Of a stretch of 64,000 bases of DNA, positions 11,088 to 22,968 are shown piece by piece. This DNA comes from Holtermannia corniformis (lineage: Eukaryota > Basidiomycota > Tremellomycetes > Holtermanniales): assembly GCA_001599935.1 (NCBI GenBank), contig BCIJ01000023.1, positions 171,049 through 235,048 on the forward strand, in the 5' to 3' direction. The translations under genes were made by a program, and so were the position numbers. The stretch's first letter is position 1; the number at the start of each line of letters is the position of its first letter. The notes under the pieces were generated by a model. The model saw only the letters and a program-made list of their open reading frames with translations, ran no database searches and was not told where the DNA came from.

Positions 11088-12289
11088 TGTGTAGAGTGCT
11101 GTGGTGGTGGTGCTGTGCTGCGAGTCAGTCGCCGCTGGGTTGGAATCGGATGGTTCACAGTGGAGGTCGACTGCAGCTTGATCATCCCGTCAGCCAATCA
11201 CAGTGCAGTTATTAGCGTGCATGCTGCCTATTCCCATCGAGTCTCGCCTATACCTTCCTTCCTTCCTACTACGACCTGACCACCCGACTGCTCGCGAGCG
11301 CTCCGTTGCGGCCCTTGATCTGTACTACAGTAGTACTGTAGCAGCCTCGTCAGCACTCGCACGGATTCGGTCGCATCGGGATCAGGGTCACCGTCGGGAT
11401 CGACGAGCAGACGCCGTAGCAGGATCGAAAAACGTCATCATGAGTCAGCACCAGAGAATGGATCCCTGCAGCGCGCGGCTCATCGTGGGCTCGAGGCGAG
11501 GGCACGGGTGATCAAAGCAATCCAGCTATCTAGTCGAAGATGTAGAGCAATGGCACATCACAAATAGCTCATGGTCAAACGATAGACAGAGTGCCTCGTT
11601 GGCACCAGCTGGCACCAGTCGAATCGCCCTGCCGACGTTGTTCTGCCAGATCTACTGAACCAGACCGCGCGTCAGACACGACCGCGACGCAAAGAGTACT
11701 GAACAGCGCACGGCGCCATGGGGTTTCAGCTGCAAGCGCAGCGTGCGAATTCAACAAGCGATACAGCAGCTATCACTCTTGTCCGTGTCTCATGCCAAGA
11801 GCCCGCCAGCGCGCTGTGATCCAACGCGATGCGTGCGAGTGATGCCAGATGGATCACGGGTCCGACCACTCTACGACTCGGCTAGACCGCAACACGACAG
11901 ACTGATCCTCATGGCGCACCGTCACCAGAGTCGAGTTATCGAACATGAGCGTCTAGCTCAAGGATAGATGCCAGTGGAGCGTATCCCGCAACCGGACACT
12001 ATCCCTACGAGATGAATGGCATGGCTACTGCTGGACGCAGACCCCGTCTGGTCGGAACTATGCGAGCGACCCAGGTGCGCCCAACGGTTTGCCTCGCAGA
12101 CACCTCACGACCTCTATCACTCGGCGCGTTGACACGCACAGCCATGTGCCGTATGAGTAGCGCGCTTATTGTAGAGCGGTTACTATTCAACGATGCGTTC
12201 ACGCCCGAGTCATGCACTTCGTACAATCATGTTCATACACAGACTCATAGGGAACATACACATGCTTGAAACGATACCAGCGCTCAACC
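11088..12289. other. Intergenic region upstream of CCP1
   Basis: 1.2 kb between the CCP1 start and the 3' end of the H1 HNH-like gene. No coding stretch is recognised on either strand. It contains the left copy of a diverged direct repeat (about 11198-11500) and presumably the CCP1 promoter. A short self-complementary run, CTACAGTAGTACTGTAG, lies near 11324-11340. Confidence 0.5.
11198..11500 (+). repeat. Diverged direct repeat, left copy flanking H1
   Basis: Collinear with 16568-16845. Shared blocks in the same order include TCGAGTCTCGCCT, ATCTGTAC, CTCGTCAGC and CGAGCAGACGCCG, with intervening small gaps, roughly 65-70 percent similar by eye. The two copies bracket the H1 gene in direct orientation. 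Nature unknown: solo terminal repeat, miniature element, or duplicated intergenic DNA. Confidence 0.6.
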
Positions 12290-15200
12290 TCAAAAGACCT
12301 CTGACGCATCTAGACCATCGCTCTCGAGGTCCCGCCTGATGGCCTCTATGATATCATCAGCACAACACAATTGCAATCGCAAAGCCTACCTCTGACCTGA
12401 TCGTACGGTACATTGGTACGGGTGATGGCGTCGAGAATCCAGTTCACATCCTCCTTGATCAACACCTTGATTCGCTCCAGCGCGAACTGTGTGTCCGAGT
12501 GCCAATGCATGGCCTCGTCTCTGAGCGATTCGAGTTTCCAATGGTCGGGCTGATACAGACCGTGGAGGTACGCTTGAAATTGCCTATGGGCTCGTCGCAG
12601 CTCTTCATAGAGGTCCTCATTGAACCCTGGCGCAACCGGCTGCCCCCACATACTCTCGAGCTCGCGCTCGTCGTCAAGGACCCATTGCAATATATCCTCG
12701 CGGGTCGCGCTCGGCCATGTTGGTAGGCCTTCAGGAAAAACGGCGGCGGTGTCCACGTCTGCGACCTTGTCGGCGTAGTCGACAGATGTCGACGATACCG
12801 AGGTGGCGGCAGTCGACGCTGACTTCGCCGAACCCGTGGTCGTGCTGGTGTTTGTGCTGTCGCTGCCAGAGCTGGAGGCGTCAGATATTCGCGCTTGGCG
12901 AGTAGTGCGAATGGCTGCGTCGGCAGGCGTGGTTTGCGTGTTCGCGCTTGAGATCGACAAGTCACCTGGCGCCGCGCCCTGTGACGCACTCGCAGACTGA
13001 TGCGAACTCGGCCGTGTCATCGAGGCTGAAGCGACCGCAGCAGATTGGTCGACACGGGTTGGGGGAGGCGGAAGTTTGACCGATGGATGACGCGGATCGT
13101 CGAGACGACAACAAAGGTTCAATACGCAGACCATACGGTATAGATGGCCGATCGGGTTGACATCCCACAGGTGATCATCGGCGTGTTCGAAGACAGGAGG
13201 AAGCAGTGGCTCTCCCTGGCGAACATAGTCCAGTGTGCCAATTGCGCGATCACGCAGTGTGCCTTCGTACCAGATCCGGTCGTCATCCCAGGGATCGTTG
13301 TACAGCAGGTTGCTGTCGTATGCTCTCGCTTCAACGATCTTCGTGAGGTTGAGTAGGTTGGCCGGGTGATGAGGCAGTAGCGCTAGATTCGAAGCCGCGT
13401 ACCCCCGCTGGCTGGGGGCCCGTCGTCCACCGGCCGTATCCGTCCACTCGATCAGCGCTGGATCGAAGGAGAGGTGGTACAGGTAGGCCTGATACGCATC
13501 AGCCGGGAACTGGGCAGCTTCGCGAGTGCCTCACGGTATTCTTTTCGCCATAGGGAATGACGTGGGACACAGAGGGCTCGTGCAGGAGATCTGCTACCGG
13601 CTGCTGGGTACACTTGCCAGATATCCTACAACTTGAATCGCGCCGTCGGATCTTGGCGGTCGGCATAGGATTCTGTGGATACATGAGCTCCTGCACGGCG
13701 AGATGATTGAAGAAGCTGGTCACATACTCTGTCGGCCTGAGATTTAGTCAGCACTCATTCATACGACAGTAGTCGGATGCGTACCTTGTCATCAGGGCGA
13801 TGTACCTTGCCTCGAACGTCGTTTGGCCCGAATCGGTGTGAGCTCGAGAATCGAGGGGGCGAGACAGCACCGGGAGTGGCGTTGTAGAATGCAAACTCGT
13901 ACTGGATTTGCATCGGACGAAGGCCTGCTTCAATGTTAACAACGACGTGAACCGCGAAAACCAATGGTACTCACCGATAGGAGTAGCGCAGCAAATGACA
14001 AAGTCGCCCGGCTCAACGGCACTGGTATTCCTCCAATCCAACACCTCGCCCTCTGGCCAGCGCTGAAGGACCCAGTCGTGCTCGCGCTTGACTGGGCTGG
14101 CCAGTAACCACACCCGCTTGTAGATGTGTAGCGCGTCAATCTCCCAACGCGGGTGATCAACGCTCTGAGGTCGGTTAAACCCTACCGTCGGTTAGCTGGC
14201 TTACGATGCAGGTGACAGGATATCTACCTGCGAATAGGATATTGGCACCATCGGTATCCAATGAATAGACGCGAAAGTTCCAGACGGCGAGCTTGTTTTC
14301 GTCTTCAGTCTGCTTGACGGTAGTGTTGACCTTGACGGGCCTGGGAGTTACGATCGAAGACGTTTGACGCTCCTCATAGTCGCCCAGTTCCTGGAGGATG
14401 GTGCTCGAGTCGTAGTCTGCAAGCGCGGCCCAAGATTGTCTGAACATTGGCGTGCGCAGGCTCGGATAGGGTTGAGAACGCTGTGAGAGGCCAAGTCCTC
14501 CTTTGATCCTCCACATCGCCTGTACTGGTCACTGTCAACCATTGCTGGGGGTCCGTGGGGCGCGAAAAGTATCGCCAAGTGCTGGCGAATTCTGTTGGGC
14601 TACTTTGCCAATGGACTGGGAGGCGTGGTGGGGGGTGGACGGGTGCGGGCGGCGGCGGCGGTGTTGTTTGGTCCACACTGGTGGTCACGTAGGGACTCTC
14701 AGCAGGGGAAGACTGGTAGCCGCCATGTTCTTGCTCTGCTGTGGCGAAATCGATACCGAGTCCGACAGTCGGACTGACTCCGCCGGCAGGACTTGAAACG
14801 CCTTCGATCGTGATCCTGTTCGCCTCTTGCTTGCTCGCGTCTGACTCCGCAGATGATTGGGGAGAGCTGGCGTTTGTCGCGGGTGTGTCGAGTGTGTCGG
14901 ATCGTGGCGAAAGTAAGAATGAAGGAGATGGGGGATACCACAAGACGTCGATCGACGAGCTGGTAGAGGAGTGACATCAGCGCCAGACCTATGATATCTC
15001 TTCAAGCTCACTTACCTTGACGTTGCGCCTGACAAGTAGCCTTTCCCGCTCACAGCACCAACAGCGTCGTCTCCTTCTTCAAGAATCTTTGAACAAGGAG
15101 GCGACATAGATGCGATTCGACGCTAAGACAGGGTTTGCGACAGTGGGGTCGGACTGTGTCTCAACTGCCGCTGTGATCGTCGAGCTCGACGGCGTTGGCG

Positions 15201-16298
15201 CTGACTGCGCGCTGCCTTTACTCCGAGTCTCAGACCCCAAGAGCGGACTTGGAATGTCATGGTGTTCGTCCTCGAGCTGTCTCGCGCTATTGGACGCTGG
15301 ATCTATTCAGGATGGATGCGCATGTTCGAAGCTGGTTCGGGGACGAAGGGTGTCAATGCCTGCGTTTCGAGACAACGCCGAGCAGCTGCGCCGCCCTCGT
15401 CTTGGCTGGGCTCTCTCTCTTTCCCTCTTGTCCTGTTCTCATCCCTGTTTCTGTGCCCTCTTCAGAGTGGCCAAAAACGTCTTTACCCACCACCGTCCCC
15501 TTCTATTCCTCCTTGTACCCCGTCTTGTTGTACCTAGTTTTGTGCTCCTACAGAGTCGCCCCTCCGGGAGCGGGTGCTCGATGAATTCAGCGCGGGAGCA
15601 CGACACGAGAACGCCACGTCATTAATCGCCGATACCTGCTGCGGCGCCGTTGACATGGCATTGTAGCGTTGGTGCGTTCGATCTACCTTGCCCGCATCGC
15701 CTTGCGAGTGCTGCTCTTGGCGATCCGTGACACAATGATTCTCCGGAGCGTTCTCGGTCGTAGCCTCCTCCCTCGACCCTCCGGCATCTCGGTCGGGCTC
15801 GTCATGCTCTGGTGTCAAGCCGGACTCTCCATATTCTGCCAAAGGCCCAAGCATGTCGTTCGCAGCCTCGTCCTGCCTGAGAGGGCTTGCCGGCGAGCTC
15901 AGGAACGAGTCAAACATGGGGACTGATGTGAGAGCGACGCGGTGATGCCTGAGAAAGGAGATGAGACGAATTCGACGGGTGAGGTGAGCGTCGGCATGAC
16001 CGCTCGAGGCGGAGGTAGCGGTGGTCGACAATAAGACTTCAGCCTCGATGAACCCCATCAACGCTACATCCATCAGCATCTGCGCTGCGTGGAGTGTGAC
16101 GCACTCACCGTCGACACGCTGCTCTTCGTCCTGCAGCAACACCACCTGCATGCCCATCATCTCGGCACTCGAGTCCGACGCCGGGGATGAGACTGAGCTG
16201 TGTGGAACCAGCATCGTCTCGGCAGTGGGTGACGGTACGCTCGCGTTCGCAAGTGCTTGCCGACTCGCCCTACTCGCTGCTGTCGCTGATACGCTCAT
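12290..16298 (-). pseudogene. H1: HNH-like paralogue family member, one frameshift
   Basis: Reads minus from ATG 16298. A 45-nt intron after residues QDEEQRVD joins to ALMGFIEAEVLL, matching the start of exon 2 in H5. Then come a Ser/Thr-rich stretch, the VGLGIDF motif (about 14740), a Pro-rich linker, the core (SWAALADYD, LAVWNFRVYSLDTDG, RVWLLA, GEVLDWRN), the HNH-like exon (CRISGKC ... VSHVIPYG, about 13550-13640) and NLALLPHHPANLL. The C-terminal helical region ends with exon EAIRRDLESDGLDASEVF, stop at 12290. Near 14498-14505 the frame shifts by one base between DVEDQR and GLGLSQ, with no plausible intron, so it is probably inactive unless this is a sequencing error. H6 has a near-identical last exon, so H1 and H6 are a subfamily. 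Function unknown. Confidence 0.75.
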
Positions 16299-16387
16299 GG
16301 GATGAGGTGTGGGAGTGTACAAGTAATATTGGTGTCGTGACCGGTCGCGACGGGGCGTCCACCCAACGCGAGAGGCGGTCAAGAAAG

Positions 16388-16411
16388 AGTGGAGGGTTAC
16401 GGCATACCACG
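16388..16411 (-). promoter_or_regulatory. Upstream box shared with H5
   Basis: A 24-bp block beginning AGTGGAGG and ending CCACG, about 90 bp upstream of the H1 ATG, matches 22 of 24 positions at 47977-48000 upstream of H5. Similarity continues weakly into the leader. Conservation upstream of two far-apart paralogues suggests a promoter or leader element, but it may only reflect common descent. Confidence 0.5.
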
Positions 16412-16452
16412 CGGTTCGCACGCGGTTCGCACGCGGTTCGCACGCGGTTTGC
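16409..16452. repeat. 11-bp tandem repeat, four units
   Basis: Unit ACGCGGTTCGC, three exact copies and a fourth with one change, directly abutting the upstream box of H1. Confidence 0.85.
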
Positions 16453-17961
16453 ACGCTGCTAGCACGTGCCAGACGGTGCTTGGTGCGCTAACGGCTCGCT
16501 AACACGGCGCCGAACCGCGTCTGATGTTGCGTGAGCACTGATGCTGCGTGAATGTACGTTAGCAGAGCACATTGCAGTGATTATCAGTGCATGCGCCTAA
16601 TTCCCTCGAGTCTCGCCTGTATTTGCCCGCCCCTCGCGACCGTGTCTGAACGCTCGTCGATTAGTTGCGACCCTTCATCTGTACACTCGTCAGCGCTGAC
16701 ACTGAATGGGATGCATTCGACCGGGATGAGTGATCACATTCACGAATCGGCCGATCTGGCACGAGCAGACGCCGCGCCAGCATTTGATTTCCTCACTATC
16801 AGCAGCACACCGAGCGCTATCGCGCAGTCGTGGGCTGACCGTGGACATGTATGTGTTGCGCGAACGGCGCAACGGCCGACGAGCACACTTGACCTGTCGC
16901 AGTGCAGCTACTTCTAGACCATAGCTGGCGGCGCGTTGCCACACCTAAGCCACAGGATGGCTGATGGATCAAAGATAAAAAATATCGTCAACCCCAGCAG
17001 TGCAGCAACGAAATACTGTAGAGCTGCAGCTCTCAACGTTCTCGTCCCTGCCCTGCTGATCGAAACGCAAACTCGCGCAATGACACCCGCTACGTAGAGC
17101 AGCACTGTACAGTGCGTAGCGCAAGTCCATCAGCTGGAAGTGTTTTCAACCCGCAGCACTCGGTGATGCCGAAGACCGGAATCACCACAGCTGATCCAGA
17201 GCGGCACTGCACTGATACGACATGGAAGTATCACTCCAGCTCGCAACCTTAACTCAGCCATAGTAGGCTGAGTACCAGGCGCGAGACTAGCGAGTAACAT
17301 TCTCCTGTCTCGTCAAGGGCAGCAATGATCTCAGCTGCCAACGCTAAAGTCAACCTGGGGCGATCCGCCGTAGGCAAATGATGGGCACATCGCATTGAGC
17401 AACAACTGAGAGCAGGACGTGGGCAAATATGGAATTCTGACAGCCGCGCGCAGCGCTCTCTCGATACGACGTGCCGTCTGGCCGGCGGTCGCGCAGCACT
17501 GTTCTATGCAAACACATGCCCGGTTCATAGCGGTCCTCGGAAGACCCTACAAGTGACGCGGGAGGAGTCAACGTCTTATGAACGACCAGGTAGCGATCAA
17601 TGCCAGGCATCGCTATCTGCGCAATCAATCGGAACGTTGACACGGAGGTACTGGCCTGATGAGGAATCGAGCAGAATGGCGCTATAGTAAGCCTCGATAG
17701 ACATGCAGCTGTACGCAGGCAACACAGCCCAAACGTGCATGTCAGAGAACGGGCGCAAAATTCGGCTGATCACAACCACGCTTCGGCTTATCATGCCTCG
17801 GAAATGCCAGGTTGAGTGAACCGAAAGTAGATCGATGCACCGGTCAGAATAGCTGCCTTTTGCGATCATCTGATATGTCACAGGGACACAGGATGGCGCA
17901 GCAATGCTCAGCTGAGATCCGCACTGATGCACGACCACACCGCTGAATGAACACGAGTGGG
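16453..17961. other. Intergenic region upstream of H1
   Basis: 1.5 kb between the H1 upstream box and the 3' end of the ML-domain gene. No gene recognised. It holds the right copy of the direct repeat at about 16568-16845; the rest shows nothing I can name. Confidence 0.45.
16568..16845 (+). repeat. Diverged direct repeat, right copy flanking H1
   Basis: Partner of 11198-11500, same orientation, about 5.4 kb away. Best-kept blocks are TCGAGTCTCGCCTGTA near 16608 and CGAGCAGACGCCG near 16761. Confidence 0.6.
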
Positions 17962-19904
17962 CTACAGATGCGATGCGAGATTGTCCATCGTGCTCTTGAC
18001 ATTACAGCCATGCGTCCGATACCGGTGATGGGTGCAGGCAGGACGCAGTGCTGAGCAAGGTCCCATCGTCAATCACGTATAGCCCCATGGTCAAAGCGCC
18101 AAACAATCCCAGAGAAAAAGCGAGGCGACAGCGAGCACTCACAAAGTCGATGAAGATGTCGGCACAAAGCATGTCCTTCTCGTCATAGTTGAACGCGCGA
18201 ACTTGGACTTGGAACTTGGCTGCGATGCGCATTAGCCTTGGCTCGGATGTGTGGGAGCTCAAGAACGGACCGTGCGGGATCTCCTTTGGCAAGTCGACGG
18301 ACTGCTTGACCGTGTACGTGCCGGGCTTGACGGGGCACTGGACGGTCGCGTTTGCGTTCTCGCTGCGGGCGTCAGTATGCAGATGCGAAGATTGGCAGAC
18401 GCTTTGCGTATGCGTCAATCGCAAGCTTTTACTCACGCCTCCTCGCATACGTCAAAGCGCTTCTGTAGCAGCTTGATCAGACCGAGCTTGACGAGTACGT
18501 CGGCGTAGGCGCCGTCCTGTGAGAGTCAGCTTGAGCTCGAGTTGGTGATGAATGCGGAAACGTGTGGGCGGACATCCATGATCAGGCAAGATGAGCCACC
18601 TTGCAGCACTGGACCGTCCGCCCTTGGTTGCTTTAAACGGATCGTACTCTTACGGAGTATTGCCACTGTCCATATCACCGTACGTGCGAAACTCGACAGA
18701 AAGCACGTTGCTTACTCCAAGAATATCCGCCCAGGCTAAAGTATACGCTGGGCACAGCATGCACGATATGAGCGGAGGTCGTCGACCGCAGAGGGAAGCC
18801 GACCCACACACAATATCGCTGTGTGCTGTACAGCGCCAACACTACGGCCAACGTCCGCAGCAACCCAAGACGATATACACCGCATCCAGCTGACAATGCT
18901 CAACCTTGCGGTTCGTATTCAAAACGCGAGCTTAGGCATTGGGCAGCTCGTGTAGTTTACCCGGCTTTCTGGATTTGTGGAGATGAGAGATGGACAATGT
19001 CGACGCTGTGCTGTCGCTGAGGCTTGGGCTTTTTGCCACCGGTGACCGCTAGCAAGAGATGAGGTAGCCCCACGGCTATCCGCGTGCGTATGACGGTCAC
19101 CGCACGGGAACAGCCTTTGCAGCGGGCAAGAGCATGAAGACCGGGAAGCAGCAACGGTAGCAGCTCGTTCGGTTAAGTACTAGCACGCTTCTCTGTGTCG
19201 GTACACACGCTATCAGAGCTCGCCCGCATCTAGGATCCCGCAGAGTCGCCGATGACTCAGCCTTCAGGCCACTCGAGAGACAGCTTTGGAGATATATGGG
19301 CAGCCAAGCCGGCAACTATCTTTGCTCCACGAGCTGGATCGACGAAACCCCGTGGCTCGACAAGACTCGACGCGATCTGCACGAGACTCACATCAATCTG
19401 CTCGAGGACGTCGGCTTCGACCTCGACGGTGAGCTCCTTGCCTGGTTGAGGGGGATCGGGCGAAACCTTGAGTGATTTGAGTTGGCTGATGTAGATCGGT
19501 GTTGAGGAGTAGCAGAAAGGAGACAAACGAGTCAGCGATGAACAGTGCGATACTTGCAGCTGCATGGACGCGAATGCACCCTGCCGGTAAGGCAGATGCC
19601 ACCAGCGTGGTGTAGCTGCAGGATCAACAGACGGCACTCACACCACATCCGTCGGGAGACCTGTCACCATCGCGTCAGCTTTCGACAGAGCCACGGCAGA
19701 CGGCGACATACCGCAATCGACATAGCTCCAGCTATCGTACGTGTGCACTGTCCCGGGCTGGTTCTGGCCCACCGCAGGCGCCTTGCCACCGCCCGAGACG
19801 ACACCGACTGACCACTCTGCGAGGTCGGTTGCGAGGCCCGCGGACGCAGTGGTGGCCGAGATGGCGAGCATGCCGAGTGAGAGAAGGCGTGGAGTGAGAA
19901 TCAT
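17962..19904 (-). CDS. NPC2-like (ML domain) phosphatidylglycerol/phosphatidylinositol transfer protein
   Basis: Starts at ATG 19904 with a secretion signal (LLSLGMLAISATTASAG). Splicing restores the ML-domain path: SWSYVDC-GLPTDVV-QLKSLKVSPDPPQPGK, then EADVLEQID, then (after a large intron) DGAYADVLVKLGLIKLLQ, FDVCEEA, ENANATVQCPVKPGTYTV, and AFNYDEKDMLCADIFIDF. Cysteines expected for the ML disulfides are present. Family members bind and move phospholipids or sterols between membranes in the vacuole or secretory system. The 875-nt intron (18517-19391) is abnormal for this locus; the others are short. The final exon is uncertain: after IDF a GTGAGT donor occurs, and one acceptor would give a short tail with a stop at 17962; reading through instead ends at 18002. 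Confidence 0.8.
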
Positions 19905-20484
19905 GCTGGGTGAGAGTGGATGGATAACAAGAAGAGGATAAGGATGGCCGGTCGCAGCTGATGACGATAGCGCGGGGCAACGGAACCAAATTGGGTTAGC
20001 ACGTGATCGATCGATCACAAAGTGGCAAGTGGCGGCTGGCCTCAAGGTATTCTTGACATTGTCCAGGTCGCATAGAGCTGCCCAGCTTGCCATGAGTACA
20101 GCTTCTGAAAGCTCGGAGCATAGTGGACACTGAAGGGGAAAGCGATAGGGCTCAAAGAACGGAAGGGCTCTTGCGTTAGGTGGTGGAGCTCGGCATACAG
20201 TCCAGCAAACTCGTTCTGAAAGTGCTTTCTCATCAACAGTCAGGTGCACACACTCAACATATTACACATCCCACTCGTGCCATCAAAGTCAAGAGCATGC
20301 GCTACGGGCATTGGACATCCCGACTGTCGAGTTTCCGCCACCCTGGCTGACTGAGCAGCGCGCCGCAGCCCGGTTGATCGGGATTGTCAGTTCCGCCCTG
20401 AACGAAAACGTCAAAGCGGCGCATAGTCGGGGAGAGCTCAATACGTAGATTCACGCCCTACAGCCGTCTGAATCATGCTCGTGA
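19905..20484. other. Divergent intergenic region
   Basis: About 580 bp between the ML-domain gene start and the proposed start of the DHA1 transporter. Presumed promoters for both; no specific element recognised. Confidence 0.4.
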
Positions 20485-22722
20485 GTGCCAGACCAGTCGG
20501 ACCTGTTGATTCAGACTTCGCAGGACATCTGGCGCGAATCACCCGTTGGCAACCTCATCAACCATTGGTCTACAGGGCGATACTTGCCATATCCCGATCA
20601 GCAGGGATCTCGCGCGCCAACTGTCTCGAGCTGGAGAACTACAGCCGACGAGCTCACGACTTGTCCTCACGCGGCCCCTGATTTGCCGAGCGACGCGGAC
20701 GCGCTTGAAAAGTGCAGCGGCGCGTCGATAATGGAGCCGTGGGTTGTCAAGGCCGGCAGTCACATATGTGCTGACGGAGTACTGGAGGGAGCCAACAGTG
20801 ACGCGCCCTCCCAACACCCTTGACTCTGCGGGAGAACAAACGCATAACATTGTTGGCTGGTCTAGCGACGATGACCAGGAGAGACCACAAGTAGGTCTCA
20901 TGAAGCTACTCACTTTGTTGACGGTCGTCAGAATTGGTCATTCGCCAAAAAGAGCTTTGTGACGTTCGAGATTGCCCTCATTGCGTTTGTCATGTATGCG
21001 GGCTCTGCAATCTGTCAGTAGTCGCGACCGTAGCCAAGCTGACGGTGACAGACACGCCCTCGATCCCGTCCCTCCGAGAGCGATTTGGTGCGAGTGAGAC
21101 CCAAGGCGTACTTGGTCTGACACTGTTCGTGCTGGGGTATGCGGTAGTAAGTCTCCAAAAGGCGTATAGCACCGCTGAGTGGTATGTGAGGGGCCAATGG
21201 TCGCCACGCCTTTACAAGAACTACCTGTACTTGGACGTAACCCCGTTTATATCGTCTGTGGCTTGTTGTTCATCCGTAAGTCTGGACGTGTGAACACAAG
21301 AGAGCGCAGTGACCAGTCGTGTCTCCAGTTTGTCAGCTACCGATCATCTACGCGAACAATATGGCGACGGTCTTGGCATTCCGCTTTTTGGGGGGCATTT
21401 TCGCGTCTCCGTCGATTGCCACGGGTGGGGCGTCCATGGCAGACATTGTAAGTGATCGTGTTCTCTGAGGACCAGCTCACTGACCCTCCAGTGGCCAGAG
21501 CGGCAGCAACCATACGCGATCGCGCTGTGGGCCGTTGGCGCGCTTACTGGTCCCTGCGTGGCGCCAATTATCGGCGGCTACCTCGTGCAATACAAAGACT
21601 GGACTTGCCCGTTTCAGTTCCTCGCCTGGGCATCGGCCATGACCTGGGTCATGTCCATATTCCTCTTGCCAGAGTCCGTGCTGGGAGCGCACGCTGGACG
21701 TGGCTGACACTGTAAAGAACATTCGAGGCCACCATCCTACACAAGCGTGCAGCGCGGATGCGCAAGTCGACGGGCAATTTCGCGTACAAGTCCCCGTCTG
21801 AACTTCAGCAACTACAGTTCTCTCAGATCCTGTACGAAGCTTTGGTATTACCCGCAAGAATCTCCGTCGAGCCCGCCATGCTCGTTGCTTCGATCTACCT
21901 CGGGCTTGTCTATGGGCAATTCTACCTGTGAGTATCTCTGGGAGCAGCTGCTTTTACTGATGTGTCCCCAGCTTCTTTGAGAGCTGTAGGTCCCAATGGC
22001 CAGCTTGGCACCGACTAACCGTCTCAGTCCCGCTGATCTACGGCCCCGGCGGTGTCTACGACTGGGACTTGGCCACTTCGCAGCTGCCGTTCATCGCCTT
22101 TCTCGTCACCTCTCTTCTCGGCTTCACCGTCTACGCTCTGTATCAGCGATACCGCATAGGCCCGCGCTACGATGCAGGTACCTTTGTTGTCGAGGATCGG
22201 CTTGAGATTGGGATCTACGCCAGTCTTTCCATCCCCGTCGTGACGCTGCTGTTCGGCTGGACTGCCCGCGCATCCGTCCACTGGATCGTCCCCGTCATCT
22301 TTGGATCCCTATACCTACCAGGTGTGTAGGTTCCCCGCAGAGTCAGCGACTGACATAAAAACAGGCGTGTTCATGACGTTTCAATCGATCTTGGTATACC
22401 TTCCGGCCGCGTTTCCCGACCACACGGCTGCAGTGTTTGCAGCGAATGATCTGACAAGATCCGCTATTGCCGCCGCCTTCCCCTTGTTCGGGCACGCCCT
22501 GTACGTTAATCTTGGTGAGTCTTCTTCACCGCTCAGCCGTGAAGCTAAAGTCCAAGGTCTTGCCGGCGGGACGAGCCTGCTCGCGGGGCTATCGGCGCTG
22601 CTGATCCCCTTCTTTTGGGTGAGCCAATGACGTCCATCGCACACAGCGGCTACTGATCTCTGCAGCTGATCAAGTACTACGGACCCACTCTGCGGAAACG
22701 GTCGAGCTATGCGCGGGGATAA
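20485..22722 (+). CDS. MFS transporter, DHA1 family (polyamine/drug:H+ antiporter type)
   Basis: N-terminal part from ATG 20485 reads DIWRESPVGNLINHWSTGRY, the usual cytosolic lead of fungal FLU1/TPO-like carriers. The join from this frame to the frame of GWSSDDDQERPQ near 20840 needs at least one intron I could not place. From there splicing gives NWSFAKKSFVTFEIALIAFV, then a loop and LRERFGASETQGVLGLTLFV, ELPVLGRNPVYIVCGLLF, GGASMADI, YAIALWAVGALTGPCVAPII, a cytosolic loop (MRKSTGNFAYKSPSE), and the second six-helix half ending LIKYYGPTLRKRSSYARG. Such proteins export drugs, polyamines or metabolites at the plasma membrane. Gaps between exons are 45-60 nt. The substrate cannot be told from sequence. 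Confidence 0.8.
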
Positions 22723-22968
22723 TCCTGGTTGGGTTGGTTTACAGTTTGATGCATTATCGTTCGCTCCATGCGCTTGACATTTGCGACCTGTCAAGGCCGT
22801 CGATGACTCCCGAAATCTTCAATTCATCGATTCAAGCCAGCATTTTCGGCGCGGGACGGGCCGGGCATGGTCACCAAGCGCAGATCCTACTTGCAGATGG
22901 TCCAGCACAAGCTTTGCATATCAAGTGCTACGCAGATCGATCCCTTCACCCCTGTACCGTCTCCACAC

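Noticed and set aside
15534..16454. A separate 306-residue gene
   Set aside because: Its inner part matches the N-terminal exons of the HNH-like family and splices into H1; the extra N-terminal part lies before the H1 ATG.
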